64,000 bases of DNA from Dokdonella koreensis DS-123 (lineage in GTDB: Bacteria; Pseudomonadota; Gammaproteobacteria; Xanthomonadales; Rhodanobacteraceae), in NCBI RefSeq assembly GCF_001632775.1, contig NZ_CP015249.1, positions 2,956,686-3,020,685 on the forward strand, given 5' to 3'. Position numbers and translations under genes: made by a program. The notes beneath the pieces are model-generated. The model was not told the DNA's origin and did not search any database. It worked only from the letters and a program-made list of their open reading frames with translations. Positions 7,921 through 17,003 of the stretch are shown here, one piece after another; position 1 is the stretch's first letter, and each line of letters begins with the position of its first letter.

Positions 7921-8613
7921 TCAGTCGGGTTCGAAACCGTCGACGAAGATCGGATCGGCATTGCGCCCGATGCGCAGGTTGTCGATGCGCACGTCGAAGT
8001 CGGCGAAGCCGTAGAACATGCCGGGTTCGAGCGTCGTGAACGCCAGCTCCTCGACGTGGCCGAGCACGTCGGCGAACGTGACGCCGGCCGGCAGCTGCGG
8101 CTCGAACGTGACCGGATCCTCCGCACCGGAGCCGCCCCAGCCGGCCGGCAGCTCGACCGCGCGCGGATCGAAGCTGACCGTATAGGTCGCCCAATCCTGA
8201 CCGGTCTCGAGCAGCGCGAGCGGATACCAGACCGACGCCCATGGATAGCCGCCCTGCGCGAGGCTGTGGCTGCGCACGTCCAGGACCAGCGTGCGCGGCA
8301 CCGGCGTGCCCAGCATCGCGATGCTGTCGACCTTGACGTCGATGCTGATCGTGACCGACGCGGCCGTACCGTAGTCGCCGAGGAAGGCCGGATGGGACTC
8401 GGTCCGGAAGCTGATGCCGAAGTCATTGAAGACGGTGTGCGCATGCGCGCCGGGGTTGCCGCCTTCGGGCTCGATGGTCGTTGCGCCCCCACCGCCCTGA
8501 GGGCCCGACCAGCCGGCCCAGCCGTCGTCGAACGTCACTACCGCCGTCTGCGCCGCGGCCAGCCTCGCCGTCAGCAGACAGGCACCACCCCAACAGGCCA
8601 TCGATCGCCGCAT
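7921..8613 (-). CDS. secreted protein, paralogue of the 8756-10438 product
   Basis: A 230-residue protein with a probable signal peptide (residues 1 to about 21, ending AAAQ). It has a single beta-rich domain of about 195 residues that starts VVTFDDGWAGW and contains the GGNPGAHAHTV and PAGWGGSGAEDPVT segments. It ends in a short IFVDGFEPD tail. The whole domain and tail are repeated in the next upstream gene, so the two arose by duplication. The fold resembles concanavalin/laminin-G-like domains of extracellular proteins, but I cannot name the family. No catalytic motif is seen. It is expected to be exported. Confidence 0.75.
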   Translation of the reverse strand: MRRSMACWGGACLLTARLAAAQTAVVTFDDGWAGWSGPQGGGGATTIEPEGGNPGAHAHTVFNDFGISFRTESHPAFLGDYGTAASVTISIDVKVDSIAMLGTPVPRTLVLDVRSHSLAQGGYPWASVWYPLALLETGQDWATYTVSFDPRAVELPAGWGGSGAEDPVTFEPQLPAGVTFADVLGHVEELAFTTLEPGMFYGFADFDVRIDNLRIGRNADPIFVDGFEPD

Positions 8614-8697
8614 CGCCGTTTCTCCCGTCGAGAAGGCCGATTGCGTGCGTCGGCCCGGTCCAGACAGGACGCCGGGCGCGGCGGCAGCGTCGCAGCA

Positions 8698-8733
8698 GGG
8701 TGGCGCCGCGCCCTCCCGGACGTGGCGCCACCC
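8698..8733 (-). terminator. stem-loop after the HAF-repeat gene
   Basis: GGGTGGCGCC and GGCGCCACCC form a 10-bp stem in the 142-bp gap between the two paralogous secreted proteins. There is no U-tract, so it is more likely an mRNA 3'-end stabiliser or weak terminator than a canonical intrinsic terminator. Confidence 0.4.
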
Positions 8734-8755
8734 TGCCGGACGGTACCGGCAGCCG

Positions 8756-10438
8756 TCAGTCCTGATCGAAGCCGTCGGCGAACAGCACGTCCGAGGGTTG
8801 GATCGGACGCATCAGGAACGCGCGGCCGGGAATGTCGTCGTGGATGCCGATGCCGACGATCTCACCCCGGTTGTTGATGCCCAGCGGGTGAGCCAGCTCG
8901 GTCCAGGATGCCTGCACGACCGGATCGGTAATCAGCGCCTTGAGGTCGTACTTCTGACCGGCGATCCACAGCCAGCCGCGGTTCGGCGTCACCGACCAGC
9001 CCAGGAAATCGTCGCGGCCGACGACCCAGTCGTTGTCGTTGATGCCGCTGGCCACGCCGGGGCCGTAGTCCGGCACGGGGATCACGCCCAGATCGACGAT
9101 CGAACCGTCGGCGTTCCACAGAACCGTGCGCGAGCGCCAGTCGTCGGTGATCGAGTAGCCCACAACCTTGCCGTGCAGGTTGATGTCGCGAATCTCGGAG
9201 GTCCGCCCCAAGGTGTCGAGATAGCGCATATTGCCGCTGGCGCTGTCGTAGACCCAGCCGCCTATGCCGCCGCCGGGCAGCGCGCCCCAGCCGGCGACTT
9301 CGCCCTTCTCGTTGATCGCCTCGGCCGCACCGGCGGCGATCCGGGTTATGCCTTCCTCGCGGGTCCAGAGGAAGGCGCCAATACCTTCGCCGACGACCTG
9401 ACCGGCGGAGTTGACGTCCCAGGCCCACGAAGAGGTATCCGCACCCGGGTTCAGGTCGACCATGCCGCTCTCTTCCGACCAGAAGAAGGCATGCGCCACG
9501 GTGCCGGGGAAGTTGCTCAGCGGTGCCATCGAGTAGCCGACTAGGTAGCCGTTGTCGCTAATGCCGCGGGCGATGCCATGGTCGAATTCGATCGCCGGGT
9601 TGAGCGTGCCGATGTAGCGCATGTGGCCGTCCTGCCACAGGAACGGCAGTTCGACGAACTCGCTGTTCATGGCGACGCCGGATACCGCGCCGGCCTCGTT
9701 GATCGCCAGAGCATTGGCGAAATCGCCGCCGAAGGTGCCGAGGTCGATGATCTCGTAGTTCGGTGGCGTCGACGGCTGGCCGTCACCGAGCACCAGCCGG
9801 ATGTTGTCGATGCGGACGTCGAAGTCGCTGGCGTCGTAAGGCTGATACGGCTCCTGGCCGGTGATCGTCACCTCGTTGACGTTGGCCATGACGTCGGCGA
9901 AGGTCACGCCGGCCGGCAGTGCAGGCTCGCCCGTCACCGGATCACCGCCACCGGTGCCCCCCCAGCCAGCCGGCATCTGGACGGCGCGCGGATCGACGGT
10001 GACCGAGTAGCGGGTCCACGGCTGGCCGGCCGCCAGCGTTCCCAGGCGGTAGTACACCGACGCGTTACGCGTGAAGTTGCGGAAGTGCACGATCAGCGGA
10101 CGCTCGACCGGCTGACCGGCGGTATGGATCGACTGAACCTGCAGATCCACGCCGAAGGTCAGCGAGGCGTGCTGCGTATGATCTCCGAGGAACGGCGAGT
10201 CCGAACCGAAGATGTCGTCGATGTAGTAGTCCAGCCCCCACACCTGGGCGACGGTATGCGCATGCGCGCCGGGATTGCCGCCCTCCGCTTCGACCGTCGT
10301 GCCGCCGCTCGACGCGCCCGGCGCATTCCAGCCCTCCCAGCCTTGGTCGAACGTCACCACCGTCGTCTGGGCCGACACGGCGGCCGACCACAGCCCGGCC
10401 ACGGCCACCATTCCCAGCACCTTCTGCTTGACCTGCAT
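8756..10438 (-). CDS. secreted HAF-repeat protein with N-terminal anchor-like domain
   Basis: A 560-residue exported protein with signal peptide 1 to about 23 (AAVSAQ). Residues about 24-235 form a domain paralogous to the product of 7921-8613, sharing VTFD-x-GW-x-GW, GGNPGAHAHTV and PAGWGG. Residues about 245-545 hold repeats of the HAF type, seen as recurrent (I/V)N-x-x-G-x-V-x-G units such as AINEAGAVSG, VNSAGQVVG, INEKGEVAG, INDNDWVVG and INNRGEIVG. The repeats are predicted to form a propeller-like extracellular structure. The protein ends in VLFADGFDQD, the same tail as its neighbour. A repeat block thus appears inserted between domain and tail of a duplicated gene. Function unknown; extracellular or surface location inferred. 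Confidence 0.8.
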   Translation of the reverse strand: MQVKQKVLGMVAVAGLWSAAVSAQTTVVTFDQGWEGWNAPGASSGGTTVEAEGGNPGAHAHTVAQVWGLDYYIDDIFGSDSPFLGDHTQHASLTFGVDLQVQSIHTAGQPVERPLIVHFRNFTRNASVYYRLGTLAAGQPWTRYSVTVDPRAVQMPAGWGGTGGGDPVTGEPALPAGVTFADVMANVNEVTITGQEPYQPYDASDFDVRIDNIRLVLGDGQPSTPPNYEIIDLGTFGGDFANALAINEAGAVSGVAMNSEFVELPFLWQDGHMRYIGTLNPAIEFDHGIARGISDNGYLVGYSMAPLSNFPGTVAHAFFWSEESGMVDLNPGADTSSWAWDVNSAGQVVGEGIGAFLWTREEGITRIAAGAAEAINEKGEVAGWGALPGGGIGGWVYDSASGNMRYLDTLGRTSEIRDINLHGKVVGYSITDDWRSRTVLWNADGSIVDLGVIPVPDYGPGVASGINDNDWVVGRDDFLGWSVTPNRGWLWIAGQKYDLKALITDPVVQASWTELAHPLGINNRGEIVGIGIHDDIPGRAFLMRPIQPSDVLFADGFDQD

Positions 10439-10718
10439 TGCGACTCCCCGTTGCTGTGTTGATCGAATTCGACGCCGGGCGCCGCTGCCGGATACGCAAG
10501 CGGCCTGCCTGAACGAGGCGTCGGCGCCGGAGTGTCAAGGCCGGCCCGGAGAGAAGCACTCCAAAGCCCGGCTGGAAACATTCGCCCGGCTTTCGGAAAA
10601 CACTCGGAAAACTTTCTCTTCAATCAAAACAACACATTGCGTTCACACCGCCGTCATCGAGCCGCGCCGAGGGCGAAGCACGAACCGCCGCGAGAACCGC
10701 AGCGCCGGACGCCGGCGC
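10439..10718. other. 280-bp intergenic region with an AT-rich patch
   Basis: Upstream region of the HAF-repeat gene. Bases about 10590-10650 are clearly AT-rich compared with the surrounding sequence (runs such as GGAAAACTTTCTCTTC), and a TTGACA hexamer lies on the minus strand near 10538. No confident -10 partner was found. I see no gene in it. Confidence 0.35.
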
Positions 10719-13118
10719 CTACGAGGGATCGGCCGACGTCCGCCGTTCTCCCGGCAAGGCCCGCTCGCCGGCCAGTTGCAGCGCGCGCTCGGTGGCCTGC
10801 CGGGCGGCCGCGGGGCGATCGAGGGCGCGGTACAGGCGCGCCTGTGCCCAGGCGACGCGGAAATCGCGCTCGCCCCAGGCCGCGATGCGGCCGACCACGG
10901 CCCCGGCCCTTTCGGTGTCGCCGCTGTCGATCAAGGCCAGCACGTACGGCTGCGCGATGGCGATCGTGTCTTCCGGAATGCCCAGGCGCTGGATGCGCTC
11001 GAGGGCGGCTTCGAAATGCCGCAGGGCCTGCTCGCGGCCGCCTTCGCGCCAGGCCTGTTCCGCCTTGGCCTGCTCGGCCCAGGCCGAGCGCCAATCGTCG
11101 GACGGGGTTTCGAACCAGGCCACCAGCCGCGCGGTCTCGGCGGCGGCGACGTCGGTGGCACCGGCACGCCGCAGGGCGCGCAGGCGCACCATCCAGGTCA
11201 GCGGGTAGAGGCGGCGGTCGTTGCTGAACCCCTCCAGCGCCGGCGACAGGGCCGATTGCGCGATCCGCGCGACCTCCTCGTCGGGCTGGCCGCGGCCGGC
11301 GGCGATCTCGGCAGCCAGGGCCAGGGCCACTGCACGCGTCGCCGCATCCTGTCCGGCATCGGCCTGGCTGCGGATCTGGGCCAGCAGCGCATCGGCCTCG
11401 GTCAAGCGCCCCACGGCCGCCAGCACCTGGGCGCGCACGGCGATCGCCTGCCAGCGCTGCCGTTCGTTGGCGACCTGCGTCTCCAGCGGCCAGCAGCGGT
11501 CGATCGCCGCCAGTGCCTGGTCGGTCTCCAGCAGTTGCAGGTAGGCGCGCGCCAGCATCATGCGGCTGTAGGTCAGTTCCTCCTGCGCACCGAGCCGGGA
11601 GAAGCGCCGCTCGACATCGAGCAACCGCGGCACGGCATCGCCCGGCCGGTAGTGCAGCAGGTCGATCGATGCGCGATTGGCGTCGACGTGGGCGACGCCG
11701 AGCAGGTTGCCCGCGCCCTCGAACTTCGTTCGCGCCTGGCCGAGCCGGGTGGTCGCCTCGTCGCCGCGCCCCTCCATCTCGGCCGTCAGGCCCAGGCCGA
11801 GATAGGCCAGCCCCAAGGCCGAATCGTCATGCCCCTGCAGCACGCGCTCGGCCTCCTGGTAGGCCTCGCGGGCGAGGCCGGGCTGGTCGCGGCGCACGTA
11901 GATCGCGGCCAGCGTATTGAGCACCTTTCCACGCAGCGTCGACGTGGTCGGGACACGGTCGAGCAATTGTGTCAGGCGCTGCTCGGCCTTGGCGTACTGC
12001 CCGCCGCGCAACTCGATGTTGGCCAGCATCCAGCCGATCTCGGGGTGATCGCGCAGTTCGGCCGGCGCCTGCTGGATCAGGTTCTCCGCCAACGCGTTCT
12101 GGCCGGAGAGCGAAGCGGCATTGACGCGCTGGGACAATTCCTCGAGTGCGTGCTGCGGCTGCTCGCTGCCGAGCGGCGGCGCGTGACCGAGCTTGATCAG
12201 CAGCGAATCCACCGCGCCGCGCGCGGCGCTGAGCACGTCGTCGGACGCGCCCACCGCGATCAGATCCTGACCCCGCCCGGTGGCGTGCAGCCGCACCTGC
12301 CAGGTGGTCGCGTCCTGCTCGACCCGCGGCTCGATCCGCAGCGCATCGGCAGGGATCAGGTCGGCGCCCGGTGCCTCGCCCTGCCCGGTCTGGGCGCGCA
12401 TCAGGCCGACGACGTTGTCGCTCGGCATCGTCGGCACGCCGGCCGTTCGCAGGCGCGTGGCGACCAGGTCCATGATGCCCAGCCGCAACCAGGCCCAGTC
12501 GGCCGGCGCGCTCACCGACGCCGGCCATACGATCGTCAGCGCACCACTCCCGGCGACCGGCGGCGGGATCGCGGTCGAACCGGCCACATTCGACGCCTGC
12601 CGGCCGGCCGGCCACCCCAGCACGATCGCGACCGCAAGGGCCAGCAGGCCGATCGCCACCGCCAGCAGCCAGACGCGAAACCCCGCAGGCCGGCCGGCCG
12701 AAGCTGCCGCCGCTGGTGCGGGCAGCGCGGCCGGCGCCAGGCCGGACCCGCTCTCGGGCGCGGCCTCGGTTGCGCGTACGGAAGTCGATTCGATCGGGGT
12801 CTCGACCGTGGTCTCGGCGACGAACCGATAACCGAACCGCGGCACGGTGCGCACGAACTGCTGCTCCCGGCCGGTATCGCCCAGGGCGCCGCGCACCCGC
12901 ACGATCGCCTGGCCCAGCTGCGTATCGGTCACGTCCGAGCGCCCCCAGATCGCCGCGATCAGCTCGTCGCGGCCGATCGCGCGATCGCGATGCTCGACCA
13001 GATAGGCCAGGCAGTCGAACGCGCTGCTGGGCACCACCAGCCGCTCCGCGCCGGACCACAGTTCGCGGGCCGCGGCGTCGAGCCGGAAAGTGCCGAATCG
13101 GTAGACGTGACGGGTCAT
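10719..13118 (-). CDS. CadC/ToxR-like transmembrane regulator with winged helix and TPRs
   Basis: A 799-residue protein. Residues 1-102 form an OmpR-type winged helix (FGTFRLD start, recognition region ending FVRTVPRFGYRFV). A proline/alanine-rich linker follows, then one transmembrane helix (about 147-169). A large C-terminal region of tetratricopeptide-like helices is predicted outside the membrane. This is the CadC/ToxR layout: cytosolic DNA binding, membrane anchor, external sensor. It has no phosphoacceptor domain. The start at 13118 is chosen because the winged helix begins immediately; the frame is open 71 codons further up without homology. It lies upstream of and co-directional with the two secreted proteins, which could be targets. 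The signal it senses is unknown. Confidence 0.82.
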   Translation of the reverse strand: MTRHVYRFGTFRLDAAARELWSGAERLVVPSSAFDCLAYLVEHRDRAIGRDELIAAIWGRSDVTDTQLGQAIVRVRGALGDTGREQQFVRTVPRFGYRFVAETTVETPIESTSVRATEAAPESGSGLAPAALPAPAAAASAGRPAGFRVWLLAVAIGLLALAVAIVLGWPAGRQASNVAGSTAIPPPVAGSGALTIVWPASVSAPADWAWLRLGIMDLVATRLRTAGVPTMPSDNVVGLMRAQTGQGEAPGADLIPADALRIEPRVEQDATTWQVRLHATGRGQDLIAVGASDDVLSAARGAVDSLLIKLGHAPPLGSEQPQHALEELSQRVNAASLSGQNALAENLIQQAPAELRDHPEIGWMLANIELRGGQYAKAEQRLTQLLDRVPTTSTLRGKVLNTLAAIYVRRDQPGLAREAYQEAERVLQGHDDSALGLAYLGLGLTAEMEGRGDEATTRLGQARTKFEGAGNLLGVAHVDANRASIDLLHYRPGDAVPRLLDVERRFSRLGAQEELTYSRMMLARAYLQLLETDQALAAIDRCWPLETQVANERQRWQAIAVRAQVLAAVGRLTEADALLAQIRSQADAGQDAATRAVALALAAEIAAGRGQPDEEVARIAQSALSPALEGFSNDRRLYPLTWMVRLRALRRAGATDVAAAETARLVAWFETPSDDWRSAWAEQAKAEQAWREGGREQALRHFEAALERIQRLGIPEDTIAIAQPYVLALIDSGDTERAGAVVGRIAAWGERDFRVAWAQARLYRALDRPAAARQATERALQLAGERALPGERRTSADPS

Positions 13119-13367
13119 CGAGCCCACGTGTTGGAAGCTGCAGGCAAGTGTAGACGACGCCGGCCCATCGGACGGTCGCAGCAGCTGCGGTACCGGCGCC
13201 CGGAGCACCGCGCTCCGGGCAGGTTGTCGAGAAACGGCCTGCTGGCGCGATCCAGCCATGGATCGCTCGCAGGTCGGTGGCGCACGCGGTCGACCTGTGG
13301 AACCGATGGCGCGGCTTTGCCGCGACCGCATGCGAGAACGGGCAGGACGACCCTGCTCGCCAGCGCG

Positions 13368-14255
13368 CTAGAGGGCCTCGACGATCGGCCGTTCCAGATC
13401 CGGGCGCTGCTGTGCAGGCCAGTCGGCGGCGATGCCGACCTGGCCACGCTGCCGTTGCGTGTCGAGCGCCGCCAGATCGACTTCGGCGATCGCCCAGCCG
13501 GGACCCTCGTCGGCGCGGACCTGCACGCCGTCGGACGGAAAGCCGCGGTCGACCGGCGTATAGATCGCAGCGCGTCCGGTATTGGTATCCAGCGCCGGGC
13601 TCCAGGCCGCCTCGCCGGCCGTGACCGCGCAGGCGACGAAGACCTGGTTCTCCATTGCGCGCGCCTGGCAGCCGTAGCGCACGCGATTGGCGCCCGCCTC
13701 GGTATCGGTGCAGCTGGGGACCAGCAGCAGCCGCGCGCCCGCCTCGACCTGGCGGCGGGCGTAGAGCGGAAACTCGATGTCGTAGCAGATGGCGATCGCC
13801 ACGCGGCCGAACGCCGTCTCGAAGACCTTCAGCCGGTCGCCGGGCTCGATGAGGCCGGTCTCCTTCTCGAAGCCGGTCAGCGTCAACTTGTCCTGGAAGA
13901 CGGTCCGTCCGTCCGGCGCGATCAGGTAGGAACGGTTGCGATAGCGTCCGCCGCCGACGTCGAGCAGGAAGCTGCCGGCCACCAGGTGGATACGATGGTG
14001 GCGTGCGAGCGCGACCATGGCGTCCAGGTAGTCCTGGTGCGCGGGCTGCAGCGCCGCGAGCGAGGCGGCGAAATCGCCGCGCACGGCCGGCGGCAATCCG
14101 GCGGCCGCCTCCAGTGCCAGGTACTCCGGCAGGATCACGAACCGGGCACCTCGCGCGGCGGCCGTCGCGACCTGGCCGGCCACGCGATCGGCGAACGCCG
14201 CGAAATCCGCCGGCTCGCCGATGCCGTACTGCGCGCAGGCGACCGTCACCTTCAT
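13368..14255 (-). CDS. carbon-nitrogen hydrolase (nitrilase superfamily)
   Basis: A 295-residue nitrilase-superfamily hydrolase with the full Glu-Lys-Cys triad: E44 (ILPEYLAL), K123 (QDKLTLTGFE) and C157 (AICYDIEFP). A second conserved Glu follows in the CYDIEF context. Such enzymes cleave amides or nitriles; this branch is close to those found beside or fused to GNAT acetyltransferases (as in B. subtilis YhcX). The start at 14255 makes an ATGA overlap with the GNAT gene, so the two are translated together. The substrate cannot be told. The upstream extension of the frame is a shadow. Confidence 0.9.
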   Translation of the reverse strand: MKVTVACAQYGIGEPADFAAFADRVAGQVATAAARGARFVILPEYLALEAAAGLPPAVRGDFAASLAALQPAHQDYLDAMVALARHHRIHLVAGSFLLDVGGGRYRNRSYLIAPDGRTVFQDKLTLTGFEKETGLIEPGDRLKVFETAFGRVAIAICYDIEFPLYARRQVEAGARLLLVPSCTDTEAGANRVRYGCQARAMENQVFVACAVTAGEAAWSPALDTNTGRAAIYTPVDRGFPSDGVQVRADEGPGWAIAEVDLAALDTQRQRGQVGIAADWPAQQRPDLERPIVEAL

Positions 14256-14854
14256 GCCGCGCGCTCCAGCGGCCGCAGCCAGAACGCGAGCTGCTGGACG
14301 GTCGGCGTCGGGGCACCGAGCTCCTTCCATTCGATCTCGCAGCGCATGTCCGGCTGCTGGACGTAGCCGCGCTTGGTCCAGAACGCATCGTTGGCGCGAT
14401 AGCCGTCGGGCCGGCGTGGATCGTCCGGCGCGCGCACGACCGCGCAGAATGCGGTCAGGTCGAAGCGGCCGAGCCGGCGCGCATAGGCTTCGCGCGCGTC
14501 GAAGAAGCGATGACCCAGGCCATGGCCGCGGTACTCGGGCAGCAGCACCGACTCGCCGAAGTAGAAGACGCTGCCCAGTGGCGTGCCGCGCGCGGCGAAC
14601 GGCTTCTGGAACGCCCCGGTCTCGTCCGTCAGCGGGATGCCGGTCGAGGCGCCGATGACGCGGTCATCGTCGAACGCCAGCACGAACAGGCTCTCGGGCG
14701 AGTGCGAATAGGTCTGCAGGTAGCGCGCCTCGTAGCCGACGTCGCCGTCGTACAGGTACGGAAACGCGCGGAAGACGGCGATCCGCAGACGCGCGACGTC
14801 GTCCAGGTACGGACCGATCGTCGCGCCGGTGAAGGTCTCTACGTGCGTCGTCAC
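14252..14854 (-). CDS. GNAT-family N-acetyltransferase
   Basis: A 200-residue acetyltransferase with the acetyl-CoA loop R-G-H-G-L-G in ESVLLPEYRGHGLGHRFFDA. It is coupled by ATGA to the nitrilase-superfamily gene downstream. In other bacteria the two domains occur as one bifunctional protein, so the pair here probably acts in one pathway, with the hydrolase and acetyltransferase working on related amines or amides. The acceptor is unknown. Confidence 0.85.
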   Translation of the reverse strand: MTTHVETFTGATIGPYLDDVARLRIAVFRAFPYLYDGDVGYEARYLQTYSHSPESLFVLAFDDDRVIGASTGIPLTDETGAFQKPFAARGTPLGSVFYFGESVLLPEYRGHGLGHRFFDAREAYARRLGRFDLTAFCAVVRAPDDPRRPDGYRANDAFWTKRGYVQQPDMRCEIEWKELGAPTPTVQQLAFWLRPLERAA

Positions 14855-15031
14855 CGATGGGTCTCCAGCTGCGGTCCAAGGCGCGGCCGGCGGAAGGCCG
14901 ACCGTGCCGGGCTGTGGGCGATTGTAGCGAGCCGTGCCGGCCGGGCGCGTGCACGCAACGCCGCAGGCCGGTGCCCGCGTCCGGCGACAGCGCCGCGCCG
15001 GGCGCGCGGGCCCGGCGGATCGATATGCGGC

Positions 15032-16861
15032 CTACGGCTGGCCGGACAAGGTGCGCTCGATCCAGTCGTCGACGATCTGCTCGAGCAGCGCCAGCGGCAG
15101 CGAGCCGTGGGTCAGCACCTGGTTGTGGAACGCGCGCAGGTCGAAGCGCTCGCCGAGCCGCGCCTTCGCCCGCTCGCGCAGCGCGAGGATCTTCAGCATG
15201 CCGGCCTTGTAGGCCAGCGCCTGGCCGGGCATGACGAAGTAGCGCTCGATCTCGGTCGTGACCTCGGCCTCGGCCATGCCGGTGTTCTCGCGCATGTAGG
15301 TGATCGCCTGCTCGCGCGTCCAGCGCTGGTGGTGGATGCCGCTGTCCACGACCAGCCGGACCGCCCGCATCATCTCGTCACGCAGGCGGCCGAGGCTGTC
15401 GAGCGGGTCGCGGCCGAAGCCCATTTCCCAGGCCAGCCGCTCGGCGTAGAGCGCCCACCCTTCCGCATAGGCGGTGAAGCCGAGGATGCGGCGGAAGAAC
15501 GGCACGCCCTTGAGCTCCTGGGCGATCGCGATCTGGAAATGATGGCCGGGGATGCCCTCGTGATAGGCCAGCGTGCGCATCGCGAAGCGTGGCGTCGAGC
15601 CCGGATCGCGCAGGTTCACGTAGAACAGTCCCGGGCGCGAGCCGTCGAACGCACCGCGCTGGTAGTAGGCGCCGGCCTTGCCGTCCTGGGCGTACTCGGG
15701 TACGGCACGGACCTCGACGCCGAGCTTGGGGCGCACGTCGAAGGCGCTGCCGACGCCGGCGTCGATCTCGTCGAGCAGGCGCTGGTATTCGGCCAAAATC
15801 GCCTGCCGGCCTTCGTCGCTGTCCGGGTAGCGCTGGTCCGGCCGCTGGGCGAGCTGCTGGACGCGCGCACCGACGCTGCCCTCGGTCAGGCCCTGCGCCT
15901 GCAGGATCGGCTCCATTTCGCCGGCGATGCGCGCGACCTCCGCCAGCCCGAGCGTGTGCACCTCCTCCGGCGTCATGTCGGTGGTCGTGAACAGGCGCAC
16001 GCGCCAGGCGTAGTAGGCGTCGCCGTCGGGCAGACTCCACACGCCGTGGTCCTCGTGCACCTTCTGCTTCAGCGCCGAGAAGTACGCCGCCAGCGCGCGA
16101 TAGGCCGGATAGACGCTGTGCTCGATCGTATGGGCCGCATCGGCCAGCAGCGCATCGCGCATCGCCGGCTCGATCGTGCCGGCGGGCAGCTTGTCGAGCT
16201 TCTGGGCGAAGGTGGTGTACAGCGGATTCTGGTCGGGCGCGGGCGCGAGGAAGCTGTCGATCTGGCCGAGCACCTTCTCGACCGCGAACCGCGGCGGCAG
16301 CAGGTTGCCGGCCTCGCGCAGCTCCAGACCCTCGCGCACCTGGTCGAACTTGCGCGGGAACAGCCGCAGGCGGGCCACGTAGTTGCGTGCGTCGCGCAGG
16401 TCGCTCACCGAATGCGTGCTGGTCATGAAGGCCGGCAGGTCGGTGTGCACGCCGCTCATCTGGTTGATCGGGTAGTCGTGATGGCGGAAGCGGTCGGTGC
16501 CCTCCTTGGCGATGCCGAGGTAGTAGTCGAGCACGTCGTAGGAAAGCCGGCCGGCCGCGTCCAGCGCGGACCGGTCATAGCGCCGCAGGGTGACCTGGCT
16601 GCGCTCGAGCAGGTCGAGCTGCTCGGCTTCGTGCGCCAGCGAGGCGTCGTCGAGGCGGCCGCCGTAGAAATCCATCCAACCGGGCAGCACGCGCATGCTG
16701 CTCAGCATTTCCGGGCTGTCGAGCGCGAACTGCGCGAACGTGCGCGCATAGAACCAGTCGACCCGCGCCGGCTTGAAGTACCAGACGTGAACGAAGAAGG
16801 CACCGGCCACGAGCACGACCGCCAGCACCAGGCCCATCAACCACCGCAACACTCGCTTCAT
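15032..16861 (-). CDS. DUF885 (COG4805) membrane-anchored peptidase-like protein
   Basis: A 609-residue DUF885 protein. One N-terminal hydrophobic helix (about residues 5-27) acts as a signal anchor, so the bulk lies in the periplasm. The family hallmark YHEGIPGHHFQ, near residues 429-439, is a zinc-metallopeptidase-like HExxxGHH motif. The C-terminal region with RYFVMPGQALAYKAG is also characteristic. Members are considered metal-dependent peptidases, but substrates are poorly defined. The start at 16861 has an upstream GGGGAGA ribosome binding site. It is divergent from rlmJ. Confidence 0.88.
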   Translation of the reverse strand: MKRVLRWLMGLVLAVVLVAGAFFVHVWYFKPARVDWFYARTFAQFALDSPEMLSSMRVLPGWMDFYGGRLDDASLAHEAEQLDLLERSQVTLRRYDRSALDAAGRLSYDVLDYYLGIAKEGTDRFRHHDYPINQMSGVHTDLPAFMTSTHSVSDLRDARNYVARLRLFPRKFDQVREGLELREAGNLLPPRFAVEKVLGQIDSFLAPAPDQNPLYTTFAQKLDKLPAGTIEPAMRDALLADAAHTIEHSVYPAYRALAAYFSALKQKVHEDHGVWSLPDGDAYYAWRVRLFTTTDMTPEEVHTLGLAEVARIAGEMEPILQAQGLTEGSVGARVQQLAQRPDQRYPDSDEGRQAILAEYQRLLDEIDAGVGSAFDVRPKLGVEVRAVPEYAQDGKAGAYYQRGAFDGSRPGLFYVNLRDPGSTPRFAMRTLAYHEGIPGHHFQIAIAQELKGVPFFRRILGFTAYAEGWALYAERLAWEMGFGRDPLDSLGRLRDEMMRAVRLVVDSGIHHQRWTREQAITYMRENTGMAEAEVTTEIERYFVMPGQALAYKAGMLKILALRERAKARLGERFDLRAFHNQVLTHGSLPLALLEQIVDDWIERTLSGQP

Positions 16862-16968
16862 GTCTCCCCTCTCCCCGACGGCGCGTCCGCCACGGCACCG
16901 GCGGCTGGGCGCATTCTTACCGGTTTGCCGCCTCCACCGCGAGTGCGATCGGCCGTGCCGGCCTGCCC

Positions 16969-16974
16969 TACAAT
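16969..16974 (+). promoter_or_regulatory. candidate -10 box for rlmJ
   Basis: TACAAT, 29 nt before the conserved beginning of RlmJ. If used, transcription would start near 16981. That would exclude the only upstream canonical start codon (ATG at 16860) and leave CTG at 17004 as the first plausible start. The -35 region is poor. Confidence 0.4.
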
Positions 16975-17003
16975 CGCGCCGTCTTCGCAACGGGCAGCCT
17001 CCC

